Assembly: GCF_037975245.1 (NCBI RefSeq)
Contig: NC_092569.1
Location: 11,286,501-11,350,500, forward strand
Direction: 5' to 3'
Length of the DNA: 64,000 nucleotides
Source of the DNA: Apostichopus japonicus
Taxonomy: Eukaryota; Echinodermata; Holothuroidea; Aspidochirotida; Stichopodidae
Positions 14,851-24,784 of this stretch are shown here, piece after piece. A model generated the notes under the pieces. It was not told where the DNA came from, searched no databases, and was given only the letters and a program-made list of their open reading frames with translations. The translations under genes and the position numbers were made by a program. Within the stretch, counting starts at the first letter, position 1. Every line of letters begins with the position of its first letter.

Positions 14851-17666
14851 CATTTTCTTGTTGTGCAGTTTCCTTCCAAATGATCTCTCCTTTTCTCCCC
14901 CTAAAAATTAAATTAAAAGCTGCCTCAGTTGTTGAAATGTTCCCAAGATATTTTCTGTATTGATAGAAATATCAGTTTTTGGTTCCAATGATAATTTGTA
15001 GTCATGCAGGTGGATGAGTGATGTGTTTGTGATGTGTTGCTTTTAAACTTGATATCTCAAGAAAGGAAGCTTGGACCAATTTCATATTAAAAATGTTGTT
15101 GTGACATGTTGAGTTCAAGAATCAAGAGACTTATTGCTTTTGGTGGTCAAAGGTCATGTGTAGTCAGAATGTGAAAACCTTGCAAACCATATCTATATGC
15201 TGAGCACAAGAAGACAATAATTTTGGTTATCAGCTGCTGCCGATGTGAGTAATAATTGTCACGTCTCAATACTCTTTGCTAATTGGTCTAATGCAAGCGG
15301 CAGCAACATTTGGGATCGATTTAAAGCAAAGGAAGGTACACATTTTCATGCACTTAATCAACAGTCTTTCTCCAACATGGAGAAGATTGTAATAAACTTG
15401 ATTCCTTGCTGTGGAAATTTTCTCTTCAGGTAAGTGTGTGACTTGTCTTTCTCTTTTTTCTTAATAAGCTGTACAGGTTTTTCCTCACAGAAATTACTCA
15501 TTCTCTGCAATTGTGTTAACAAGGCAATGGTCATCTGATGTCAGTAGAATGTGATTTCAAATCCATGTGAACAACATGATATTATTAACTGGACTGGATT
15601 TTTTTTTTTTCATATGAATATTCTTGTCAGAATCAATACATGAAATCATAACAAAAGGTGAAAGTATATTTCTGAACAAGAAATGCTGCTAGTGAATATT
15701 GTTTACTCTGTGAGCCTATAATATGCAGTTTTTAGTAGTTGTCATTGTTAAACATAGAATTCCCAAAATATTGTAAAATAGATTTCAAAACAATTCAGAA
15801 CTTTTGGTATTTACTGTACATAAGTGCAGTGAATGTGTTAACATCTAGAGGCTCTCACACAGAGCAACAATTTGAGTTCCAGTTACCTATCAAATGGAAA
15901 GTTTAAAAAGCGCTACAAAAGATGTCAATGATGCCATCTGTGATCTTTCAAAGCAACGCTAGAGTCAATTAGACCCCCACCCCCCCCATAATAAAAGTTG
16001 TGCCCCTCCCATGAACAAATCCTACCCAAAGGAAGCTTGATGTTTATGCTGAAAACCTTTATACCTTGCCTTCTTCTGCTGTTCACTGTGACAGGACACA
16101 ATAAAAAGAACATAGCAATGATAAAATCTTGTTTGTTATCCTTTTCTTTGTGCTTTTCATTATTTTGCCTGTACCAAACAGTGTCCCTCTCCACCCCACC
16201 CTGACTGCATGTAAGAGGGAACTAATGACACTGTTAAGGTTCATCAGATACTACTAGTCAGAGCCTGACAATGTTCCACTCTCCCCCACCTCCCCACCCC
16301 CACCCCCATGTTTTCATGTGGGACTTATTAATTGTGTATATAAATAATTTTTGACCTTTCACATGACATTTCCAGTTACAGGCCCTTTTAATTTTTTCCA
16401 TTGTCTCCCTTCTCCTACTCAAAGACCAGATGTGCTTTTGTAATTGACTTCTACAAGCTTCCTAGGAGACAATAGCAAATAATTTGAAAAAAAAACACTC
16501 CTTCTAGAAGCAACAATACCCCTCCCCAAGCTGGTATTTAAAAATCCAGTGAACCCACTTACTAACAAAGAATAAGTTTTGGGTAAAATCAATTGCTGAT
16601 TTCTACATATATTTCTACATATATATTTATTTGACATTATTACAGTACAGTCATGGTGAGATTGAATATCTGGGATGATGGCCTAAAGAAAAAATGCATG
16701 ATGGGCGATGTATGGATAAAATGATTGTTGCTGTACATAATAATAGGATCATTTAAGCAAGCAAACCCTCTTATTGTAGCATCATATTATTAAATCTATG
16801 GCTGATGCTATAATATTACTAGTGACTTAGTTCAAGCAAAGTTTCTGTACAACTAGCCTATTATGATAATTTAGGAAAAAATGCAACATCAAGCATCCAC
16901 TTATGCTATATATTAAATGATAGAAGTTTTCGCCTTTGAGCCACACTTCGCAAATCACGATAGGGGTATATCATTGCACAGTATGGTATGATTCATGGAT
17001 AGGTATGGGTTCCACTATTTCTGCTAACGCAAGTAAGCTCTATACATTTTCCCCGCTGATGCACGAAAGTTCTGTACAATATGATGTAACATTTACTTTT
17101 GGCATGTTCGATGTTGATAAACGATGGGGGAGAGTGGTTTTTAGATAATCCTTTTATTAACTGTAATGCGTTCAAATCATTACATAAATTAATGTCAATC
17201 ACTTATAAATCATTATTATTAATTAAAAAAGGGGAGCTTAGAATCATATCAATCTCTTCAATGGCTTTGTCATATTTCAATTAATAACAATGTATATTCT
17301 CAACACCAAAAGATAATGGTACAGTCCAAGTTGAAACGGACGAGATTCAAGCCAAAATAAAGATGGGGAGGAAGTTTGCCGTGAAGAATATCTGTTTTGA
17401 ATTGTAAACCGGATTACAAGTTTTCGTGAAAAATGCTTTATAGACGAGTATTTTTTCGTTTTAAGGGTGCAATTTCGTACTAAATCATTCGAGCATTTCA
17501 TATTTTGGCATCCTAAATACCAAAATCGAGTTTCGTCTGTCGGATAGAAAAGGAATGTAGCATAGGCAATAGCTACGGAAGATCAAATTTCCGGCGGATA
17601 CCGCAAGAATGCCCGAGGCAGCAAAAATCCTTATGTCCGTACCACTAAAGGGCGGATTTTCAAATG

Positions 17667-18110
17667 GGTGACTGAACCTACAGACTGGGTATACGTGATA
17701 AGTACACCCTCTGAGATGCTGCCCATTACATATAGAAAATCATATCAAGGAATTCAGAGATGATTAGGCTAGACATTCTAGCACCGGTGACTGAACCTAC
17801 TGACTGGGTATCAAGTCTTGCATATATACTAAGAAACCCAACTGGCAATGGCGAATCTGCTTACACCCAAAGGACCTCAATCTGATAATCAAAAGGAGTC
17901 ACCATCACATACCCACCTTGGAGAAAGTGACCCGCAAAAGTTTGCAAACTCAAATCCTTGATGCAAAACATGGATATTGGTCGATTGAACTAGACCAGCT
18001 ATCAAGCCTAGTAGCCTACTGATAACGTTTAATAGACCGTTCGGGAGATAGTGCTGTACCGATTTAAGCACCTACCATTTGTACTTCTATTGTTTCACCT
18101 CATCGGTAAT
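17667..18110 (+). mobile_element. Degenerate Ty3/gypsy-type reverse transcriptase (right part)
   Basis: After the insertion the sequence resumes the gypsy RT unit (17667-17815). It then continues through NPTGNGES, a PP-x-W-R-K stretch standing for the usual PTLE region, and at 17960 DAKHGYWSIELDQ, the conserved finger/palm segment of gypsy RT. Fragments matching the usual F-x-R-x-x-P-F-G-x-Y-R-F stretch follow, out of frame. Stops and frameshifts are frequent. The YxDD catalytic block, RNase H and integrase are not seen, so the copy ends or decays near 18.1 kb. Confidence 0.85.
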
Positions 18111-20280
18111 ATTACACAAGGTAAGTGTGTTTGCACAGTGGCATACGCCCTATACATATCATTCCGTATACAGTAAGTGTACATGTGGGCCTACATTCAA
18201 GTTCAAAGCCAATGGGCACACAGTACTGTATAGAAGTAGACTTTATAAATGTCCGCAGTATATTCCGCAAATATCCAAAGTTTTGCGATTGTTTATAGTG
18301 AAGGCTATGCTTACTTAATCTTTACATTCATGAGAAATGCAGGACATTCAAGCATCTGGAGAGAAGTGATGTTGGCTGGAGGTCATATGACACTGAGTTC
18401 CTGGGTAGGCTTATTGATCTAATGCCCACATCTGGCCATCCTACTATGGGTAGCACAGACAAACAAGTTGATGTACAATTGTGTGGTGGATCAAAACCTC
18501 CAAGGACTTTATAGAGCTCTAGTCTATATGCCACATGGTGAAATTGGATGACATGTGTGTTGCATTGGATGTAACACTAAACAAGCTTATAAATATGTTA
18601 CCAGTAAAATACAGTACAAGAACAGTTTTGTCAGAGGCCTAAGCTTTTTCTAGCATTCAACGTTGGGCTACAATAGCTAGAGCCTAGAGGACCACACAAC
18701 CGGCCTACTGTGCGTAGCCTTACCTAGGCCTAGCCTAGATCTGATCTTGATACCCGTGCTGTGACTGGCCCATATCCACAAATTTTGCATTATTTTTCCT
18801 GCGTAAATCCTGAATAACGTACCTTGGGTTTTGCTTAGTTGCATCATATTGGAAGCCAGCAGTACCGTGAAAAGGAAACATGGCGTAATATCAAAGTTAG
18901 TGAACATGGTGTATATTAGTATTGCACAACCATAATAATGTATCGCTACTGCGGGAGTTAAAATATTCCTCAGGAGCAGTATACACTGGCCAGCCAGCAT
19001 ACGGCGGGTCTGCAACGATAAAATTGTGATTCAAGACCATTCAGCCGAAAATGTTTGACCAACTGTTTGGAATAAAGTCTTACTTGTTCTCAATCGCTAG
19101 CCCTGTTTTAAGGAAGTTGGTTTTCTACTTAATAAGGAAGTGAATTCGACATGACCTTGTCAGTCACGGTTCACAACCTCCACAGTTTGTCAATTTGTTT
19201 ACTTTATTGTCAGCACGTAAGAGGTGGTGTCAAAGTTGGTTCACGTGACTGTAGTTACAAACTACAAACAGCACGGCTGCCTTGATATTTCCAAATGTGA
19301 GTATGCGAAATGCCCCCGACCCTCACTCCAACCCAACCCCCACCCCCATCGAAAGCGAAAGGAAGAAAAGACATGTTAGGAAACTTCTGAGGCGGAATTA
19401 ATAAATGCTTTTCAGTTGGAACAAGGTACAGTTCTCAGTACAAGGATACAAGACGTACCTTTAGCAAGAAGATAATGAGCTACTACTAATCATATACATT
19501 TGCTTTTGCGCATGTACCAATCCGTCGCACTTACTACAGTCCCATGATAGCTTTACGGAAGTCCATGTACAACTGAAAACCCTAGCCCACTAAGTGACCC
19601 CCGTATAATAATGTTGCCTCCTCATTCATGTGTTTAATTGGTCTACGAGGTATATAACAACAACGATAACAACGATATTTCAAAAACAATTTTCATAGAT
19701 GTCCAACGTACGATATCATGAGCTTCTAGCTCCATGTCTAGGACCCAGTGGACCAACAAAAGTTAAAATATCGTAAGTTTGAGAAAATATAAATTGAGAG
19801 AATAAAATACATGAATCGAAAAAAAATATTATCTTTCGCTAATACAAAGATCCAGTTAAATGCCAGTAAAGTAATAATTGAATAATAACTGAAAAGTTAG
19901 CATTATTGAACATACGGATGAAAGAGGGCGCCCGTTCAAAACTCCGGAAAGACATCTTTGTGTTATGTAATGTTACCATATTTTTTCCCCAATTCAACTT
20001 TCTCAAGTCTATTTTAGTAACATTACTTAATGTTACTAATAGATATCCTACATTTGAGTGAATAGTTGATGATGGTCACCCTACCTTAGTAATAGACGAT
20101 CACTTGTAACAAAAAAGTCGATATAGTCATCACCTGTTAAAGAATAGTATGTATCATTAGTAAATCTTCTCGCCAACTTTGAGACTTCAACAAAGTATTT
20201 CTTCACAGTATTCATTCATTCAATTCAACTCAATTCCGACAGCCGAAGTTGCAACATTTTACTTAACCAGAATACTTTGT
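18111..20280. other. Non-coding interval, no gene recognised
   Basis: Contains CCTAGGCCTAG-type short repeats near 18720 and a C-rich stretch near 19320. No domain or splice-flanked exon that I can support. It may hold further decayed retrotransposon sequence. Confidence 0.4.
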
Positions 20281-20289
20281 TTAAACATT

Positions 20290-20990
20290 ATTTGAAACAC
20301 CACAGACACTCAAAACGATATGCTTCTCCCGGAGACCATTTAGGCCATTAGAGGTCAACGATTTAGGCCAAATGCAGATGAACGTCTGAGAACATTGGAA
20401 ACACGATAACTCAAAAATGTGGTATACGCAGATTGACCTGAGTAAGTTCAATTGACTCATTCCTGTCTGTGGAGTCAAGTTTCAACAATGATGTGGTCAA
20501 TGTCTAAAAGCATTGTTTACACGATAACTCCCCTATTAGTGTTTAGATGAGCTTAATACTTGATAGTTAGATCGATATTACTGCAAGAACCTTGCTGCCA
20601 AGGACCGTGCTTTGGAAATGGCAATGTCGAAAAAGTTATGAATTGTATTCTGTTCATTGAATATGCATTCATGGCTTTCACATAGCTTGATTTCAATTTC
20701 GGTAATGCAATCAATACGCTTTGAGGCTGGGTCATGGGTTCAGATTTGGTTTTTGGTATTCACTTGCACCTTGGGAGTTTACGAAATGTTTTACTTTCTC
20801 TGCAAGTCAAATGTCAACAGACTTCGCCTGCAGTCCGAGTGAACGTTTAAAAATCTTGTAAACACGATAATGGACACCTCGAAGTTCAAATGAACTTAAT
20901 ACTTTAAAATTAGGTCAACATTTCTGTAAACAAACTTGCTGTCAATGGTCAAAACTTATGCAACGTTGCACTTAATATTGTCATAGAAAA
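20290..20990. repeat. Diverged tandem repeat with ACACGATAA motif
   Basis: The block ACACGATAACTC (or ACACGATAATGG) recurs near 20402, 20519 and 20862. Each is followed by diverged text containing GAGCTTAATAC/GAACTTAATAC and TTGCTGCCAA/TTGCTGTCAA. Non-coding. Confidence 0.55.
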
Positions 20991-21108
20991 TGTCTCAGGA
21001 ATAACTAAACTTGTTGGGTTTCTGTCTCTAGTTAAAATTTGTGTGCTCTTTGGTCCATAGGCGTACGAGGCGGGGGGGGGGCAGGGGGGCAGACTGCCCC
21101 CCCCCCAA

Positions 21109-21258
21109 ATTTCCAGAGGACAAGAAATTCGGGCAAAAGTCCTGAAAAATTCGGGCAGCCTAAGAGGAGAAAAAAAATATATATATATATATATTTTTTT
21201 TCTCCTCTTAGGCTGTCCGAATTGTTCAGAACTTTTGCCCGAATTTCTTGTCCTCTGG

Positions 21259-21262
<4 letters not shown>
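21109..21262. repeat. 154-bp foldback hairpin with AT core
   Basis: Left arm begins TTCCAGAGGACAAGAAATTC at about 21111. The right arm ends with its complement at about 21261, with roughly 70 paired bases, three mismatches and an (AT)n centre near 21177-21195. A further (AT)n run follows to 21300. The open frames that run through it are palindrome artefacts. Confidence 0.92.
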
Positions 21263-21303
<41 letters not shown>

Positions 21304-21478
21304 GTAGCTTGCCCGAATCTTTTTCAAATTTTTGCCCGACAATTCCATGATTTTCTTTGTTTAGCATCATGATGCCCGAATATTTCCGTGTAACACCACC
21401 GTAAGCGCAGTTCATCTGGGCTACCACGCTTTTTGCACGATCAATTTTTTTTCTAACTAGTCAATTGTATACCTGGAC

Positions 21479-22136
21479 CAAGGGCGGCGGAACCGGGTGG
21501 GCACAGGGGGCACGTGCCCCCCACTTTTCCTCAGCTGCAGGTTAAAAATGTGCCTTTCTTCTACATAAAAATTGAGGTGCCTCAAGTTAGCAAGAGGCCA
21601 GGGAACCAGAATGAACACTCGGGAAGGGCCGTTTCCGAACATCTGAGGGGTTTGTAAAACCAAAATTTTCTATAGTACGCTCCGCGCCAACCAATGGTGG
21701 CGCTCCGCTCAGATAGTCGTGCATACAACTTTGCAAATCCTGGCTAAGCCCCTGACTTTTAATGAATTTCTGTGGGTCAAACTCAAAGCTATTTCGAATG
21801 GAAAAGATATGTTTAGATATTAACAAGAAAAAAACTCTAATTCGGAAGATTCCTACATTAGCAACTAGCATGATTTCACCTCATTTTGTCTCAAAAGAAA
21901 ACTTGTTCTTTGTTTCCCAATTTGCGCATTGGATATTGCAGTGCTAGTATGTATATTTTCCTTAAGGGGGGGGGGGGGGCGTTGATGGAGTGATGTGTTT
22001 ACACAAATAAGATAATACAATAAGAGTTATAAAGGGTACTAAATATAAGGCTGCATCAGTCCAATCGAATATCTGCAAAGTGCCCTTTGATGTCGGTGCC
22101 CCCCCCCCAAGATTAAAAGTGCTTCCGCCGCCCTTG
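21479..22136. mobile_element. hAT-like non-autonomous element (inner, 658 bp), nested
   Basis: Inverted ends CAAGGGCGGCGGAA at 21479 and its complement ending at 22136. The flanking 8-bp duplication is perfect: ACCTGGAC at 21471-21478 and 22137-22144. It lies inside the outer element, so it inserted later. C/G homopolymers occur at 21507-21523, 21966-21979 and 22100-22109. No coding capacity. Confidence 0.9.
21672..21718 (+). repeat. Shared internal block of the two hAT-like elements, copy 1
   Basis: GTACGCTCCGCGCCAACC then ATGGTGGCGCTCCGCT. It recurs with few changes at 22591-22637, once in the inner element and once in the outer, so the two elements are related families. Confidence 0.8.
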
Positions 22137-22590
22137 ACCTGGACATCCCCAACATGAGTGTATATAAGAAACGTATTCTTGTTCATGGATGGTGGGGGGG
22201 GGGGGTGCCTACAAGCCTGGAAGTACAGGTATATCATATTCTTTGTTTTATTTTATACTTTTTTGTGAGACAAATTGCAGTCTCACCCGACACAGCGACA
22301 TTATCCCGCCTACGTGTCGTTGAACAATGTATGTTTTTCTGGTGGTAGCTGAGTACTGTGTTAAAATAATAAATAAGGTAACTAAATAGGAGCTTAAAAA
22401 ATATACTGTCCCATTTTTCCCCTTCAAAGTGATGTTACCATTTTTTCTTCTTCTAATTTACCAAATTTTTGGGGAAGTGTAAATTTCTAAAACGTGAGAT
22501 TATAAAATAAATAATGTTTAGATGCAACTTGCAAGGCCTCAGAAGTGCCGTTTCCGGCAATCTGAGAGGCATTGTGTGCCAAAAATTTTC

Positions 22591-22637
22591 TTGTACGCTA
22601 CGCGCCAACCGATGGTGGCGCTCCGCTTAGATAGTGT
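22591..22637 (+). repeat. Shared internal block of the two hAT-like elements, copy 2
   Basis: Near-identical to 21672-21718: CGCGCCAACCGATGG then TGGCGCTCCGCT. This copy belongs to the outer element, near its right end. Confidence 0.8.
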
Positions 22638-24014
22638 CACGGGAACTTTTGGGCACAAAAAGTTCTGCCCCCCAAACTGAAATGGTCCCGTACGCCTATG
22701 GTTTGGTCCACAATGGACTAGAACTACCATATGTTGGGCGACTACAAAATTTGGTTCAAGTTAATAACTTAAGTTACACATGATGCAGTAAATAGTTCAT
22801 GTTATAGTTCAACTTTTTTACGATTCTTCACTTTGCATGAAAAAATAATCTTTTTCAAAGAGTCGATGTTGAATTGCAACACGAAGCTTACTGGGATACA
22901 TAATTATATGGCATTAAGAAAAGTGATGTTTATCATTTTCGCAAGTTACAAGCTCTAAACTGAGCTATTATTCTTGTTGATGACCCGTTGTCATTTCGTT
23001 TGGGTGGGTCAACCCTACCATCCCATCCCTCCTTCTCCGTTTCTGTCTCTCTCCCCTTCCTCATTCCCTACTTTTCTTCGTCTCATTCCTTTGTATCTAT
23101 CACGTTTTTAAAGTGGTGAGAATTAAAACAAGTAAGTTTAAAACATATTTGTCCTTATTTAGGCATAAACCTTACTAGGAAACGAATTTATCGGATTTTC
23201 TTCTTGGGCCATTAAATAACCAGATCTTATTTGGGGTACACTACGGCACGACGCATATCAAGGTGATATGAAACAACGGTCCATGTTAACGTTACCATCA
23301 ATTCTAATGGAATATTCAGAGAGAATCGGTTCATTCTCGTATTAGCCGAGTGAACTTCGGACGGTTATTTGATGTAAATATATTGAAAAAAAGTAGACTT
23401 TGCGTATTGCAACGCACAGACAGTTTCCTTGTGGGAAAACAGCCTATTTTCTGTTTTAGATTGGCATCGTTGTTATACTTCTTTGTATAACGCTTAAGAA
23501 ACTCTTAGTCTTGCTTCAACAGAATAAAACAAATTGAATTGTTTACAATCTGATTCAAACTTTATGAATTAATTACATTTTAAAAGTTTCAATTGACTAG
23601 GTTCATGAAATTAAATTAATTAATGTATGATTTTGCTGTAGATTGTTGAAATGGTTACTAAATTGATAACATTTGATAAATAATTACGTTGCAGCACAAT
23701 GTTGATTTGTTTTCCGTTGAAAACTGTTAATACAATTAATCATAGTGTTGAAATTGCAACAGAATATTAACAAAGAGGTCTTAATATTAAAACGACACTT
23801 CTACGGTTCCGTATTTTCTGAAATCAACGATTTAAACGTTCCAGGATGACACAAGGAGAGTTACAATTTCTACTGTCAGTATTTAGTCCATTGTCACACA
23901 ACAGTTTGTGTTATTACAAATGCTACATAAAAGTTTGTGAAATAAAATTGTCACACGATGTTTCGAAGAACACAATATTTAAATCAAGTTGATGAATGGT
24001 AGTGTCGGTGTGTA

Positions 24015-24056
24015 AGGGGTGGGTTGGGTGGGTTGGGTGGGTGGGTTGGGTGGGTG
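24015..24056 (+). repeat. G-rich minisatellite (GGGTT-type)
   Basis: Runs of GGGT/GGGTTGGGTGGG with more than four G-triplets in a row, a G-quadruplex-capable tract downstream of gene A. The matching site in copy 2 (55709-55754) has changed to a long poly-G plus fewer GGGTT units. Confidence 0.8.
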
Positions 24057-24358
24057 CTAAAACCTTACGGATACTATGTTCGTCTCTTTCATTTTCAGGT
24101 CATACCGGGCTTGATCCATCATCCAGTGTAATTAGGAATTGAAATAAATAAAATGGTAAATATGAGAAAAGAAGTGTTTATTTTTCTCAAGGTTATAATT
24201 TCAATTGATTGTTTGGAATATTTAACGTTAAATTCGTTATAAATGAGCAAACATTGATAATAGAACAAGAAACATGCCCATTACTTCGGTGTATTGCGTT
24301 GATATATCTTGATATATATTAACGACATCACTGGAGTATATTCATTGTTTTCCTGTGC

Positions 24359-24364
24359 TTTATT
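24359..24364 (-). terminator. Likely polyadenylation signal of gene A
   Basis: AATAAA on the minus strand, about 150 nt beyond the gene A stop. It is conserved at 56060-56065 downstream of gene D. Confidence 0.5.
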
Positions 24365-24512
24365 GTGACGTCAATGTACTTGTCTTTAATATCAGTCACG
24401 TGACTTCTCTATCCCTATTTTTAGTCAGATGACTTCTACATACTTATTCAGGAAAATGAAACTAGCTCCATCTGCTCCAATATTTGTATACGCATTTTTG
24501 TCTAGAAATCCC

Positions 24513-24784
24513 TCAAACTACCTGCTGAAAAGGACGAATCTTCATTTCTGAATATTTGATGTTGTAATTACTGCCGGGTAAGTAGTACCAATAAGGACTA
24601 GTATAACTACTTCGACTGGCGTGGTAGTTTCCATTGAGGCAATAATAACAGTTATTGTACCACCAGGCACCGTGATAATAAACAGCACAGTTGGAACTAT
24701 AAGCATCGTTGTCACTGTCTTTGGTAGTGAACTGTTGGTTCAAGAAATAACGAAGACCATAACCATCAGGGTTGCTGCGAGTGT
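24513..24784 (-). CDS. Gene A FReD-2 C-terminal (binding) exon
   Basis: 272 nt, phase 1 to stop. Contains QFTTKDSDNDAYSSNCAV (calcium loop and first disulfide cysteine), HGAWWYNNC (second cysteine), SEMKIRPF and a QQVV tail. The usual S-N-L-N-G of FReD proteins reads C-L-N-G here, through a 3-nt deletion relative to gene D that removes a residue and adds a cysteine. Confidence 0.92.

Larger units (their letters stand above)
11201..17666. mobile_element. 6.47-kb terminal-inverted-repeat element inserted in the gypsy repeat
   Basis: The left end (11201-11232) and the reverse complement of the right end (17635-17666) match at 28 of 32 positions, sharing AATCCGCCCTTTAGT and ending ACGGAC. Compared with uninterrupted gypsy units, the junctions show ...CACCGG / GGTGAC..., that is a GG doubled at the insertion, so any target duplication is only about 2 bp. 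This is consistent with a cut-and-paste DNA transposon of undetermined superfamily. Interior open frames are short. Two stretches look like exons: 13368-13469 (lysine/arginine-rich, acceptor CTTGTAG, donor GTGAGT) and one ending at 15429 with donor GTAAGT. I cannot name a transposase. Confidence 0.8.
21056..22700. mobile_element. hAT-like non-autonomous element (outer, 1645 bp)
   Basis: Inverted ends CATAGGCGTACGAGG (21056) and its counterpart ending CGTACGCCTATG (22700). Flanks are CTTTGGTC (21048-21055) and GTTTGGTC (22701-22708), an 8-bp duplication with one mismatch. An 8-bp target duplication is typical of hAT transposons. No transposase is present. The left end holds a long hairpin, the centre holds a second, younger element, and G/C homopolymers occur just inside both ends. 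Confidence 0.8.

Noticed and set aside
21032-21427. 131- and 103-codon open frames on both strands
   Set aside because: They run through the foldback hairpin, (AT)n and G/C homopolymers; the repeated YIYIYI residues are artefacts.
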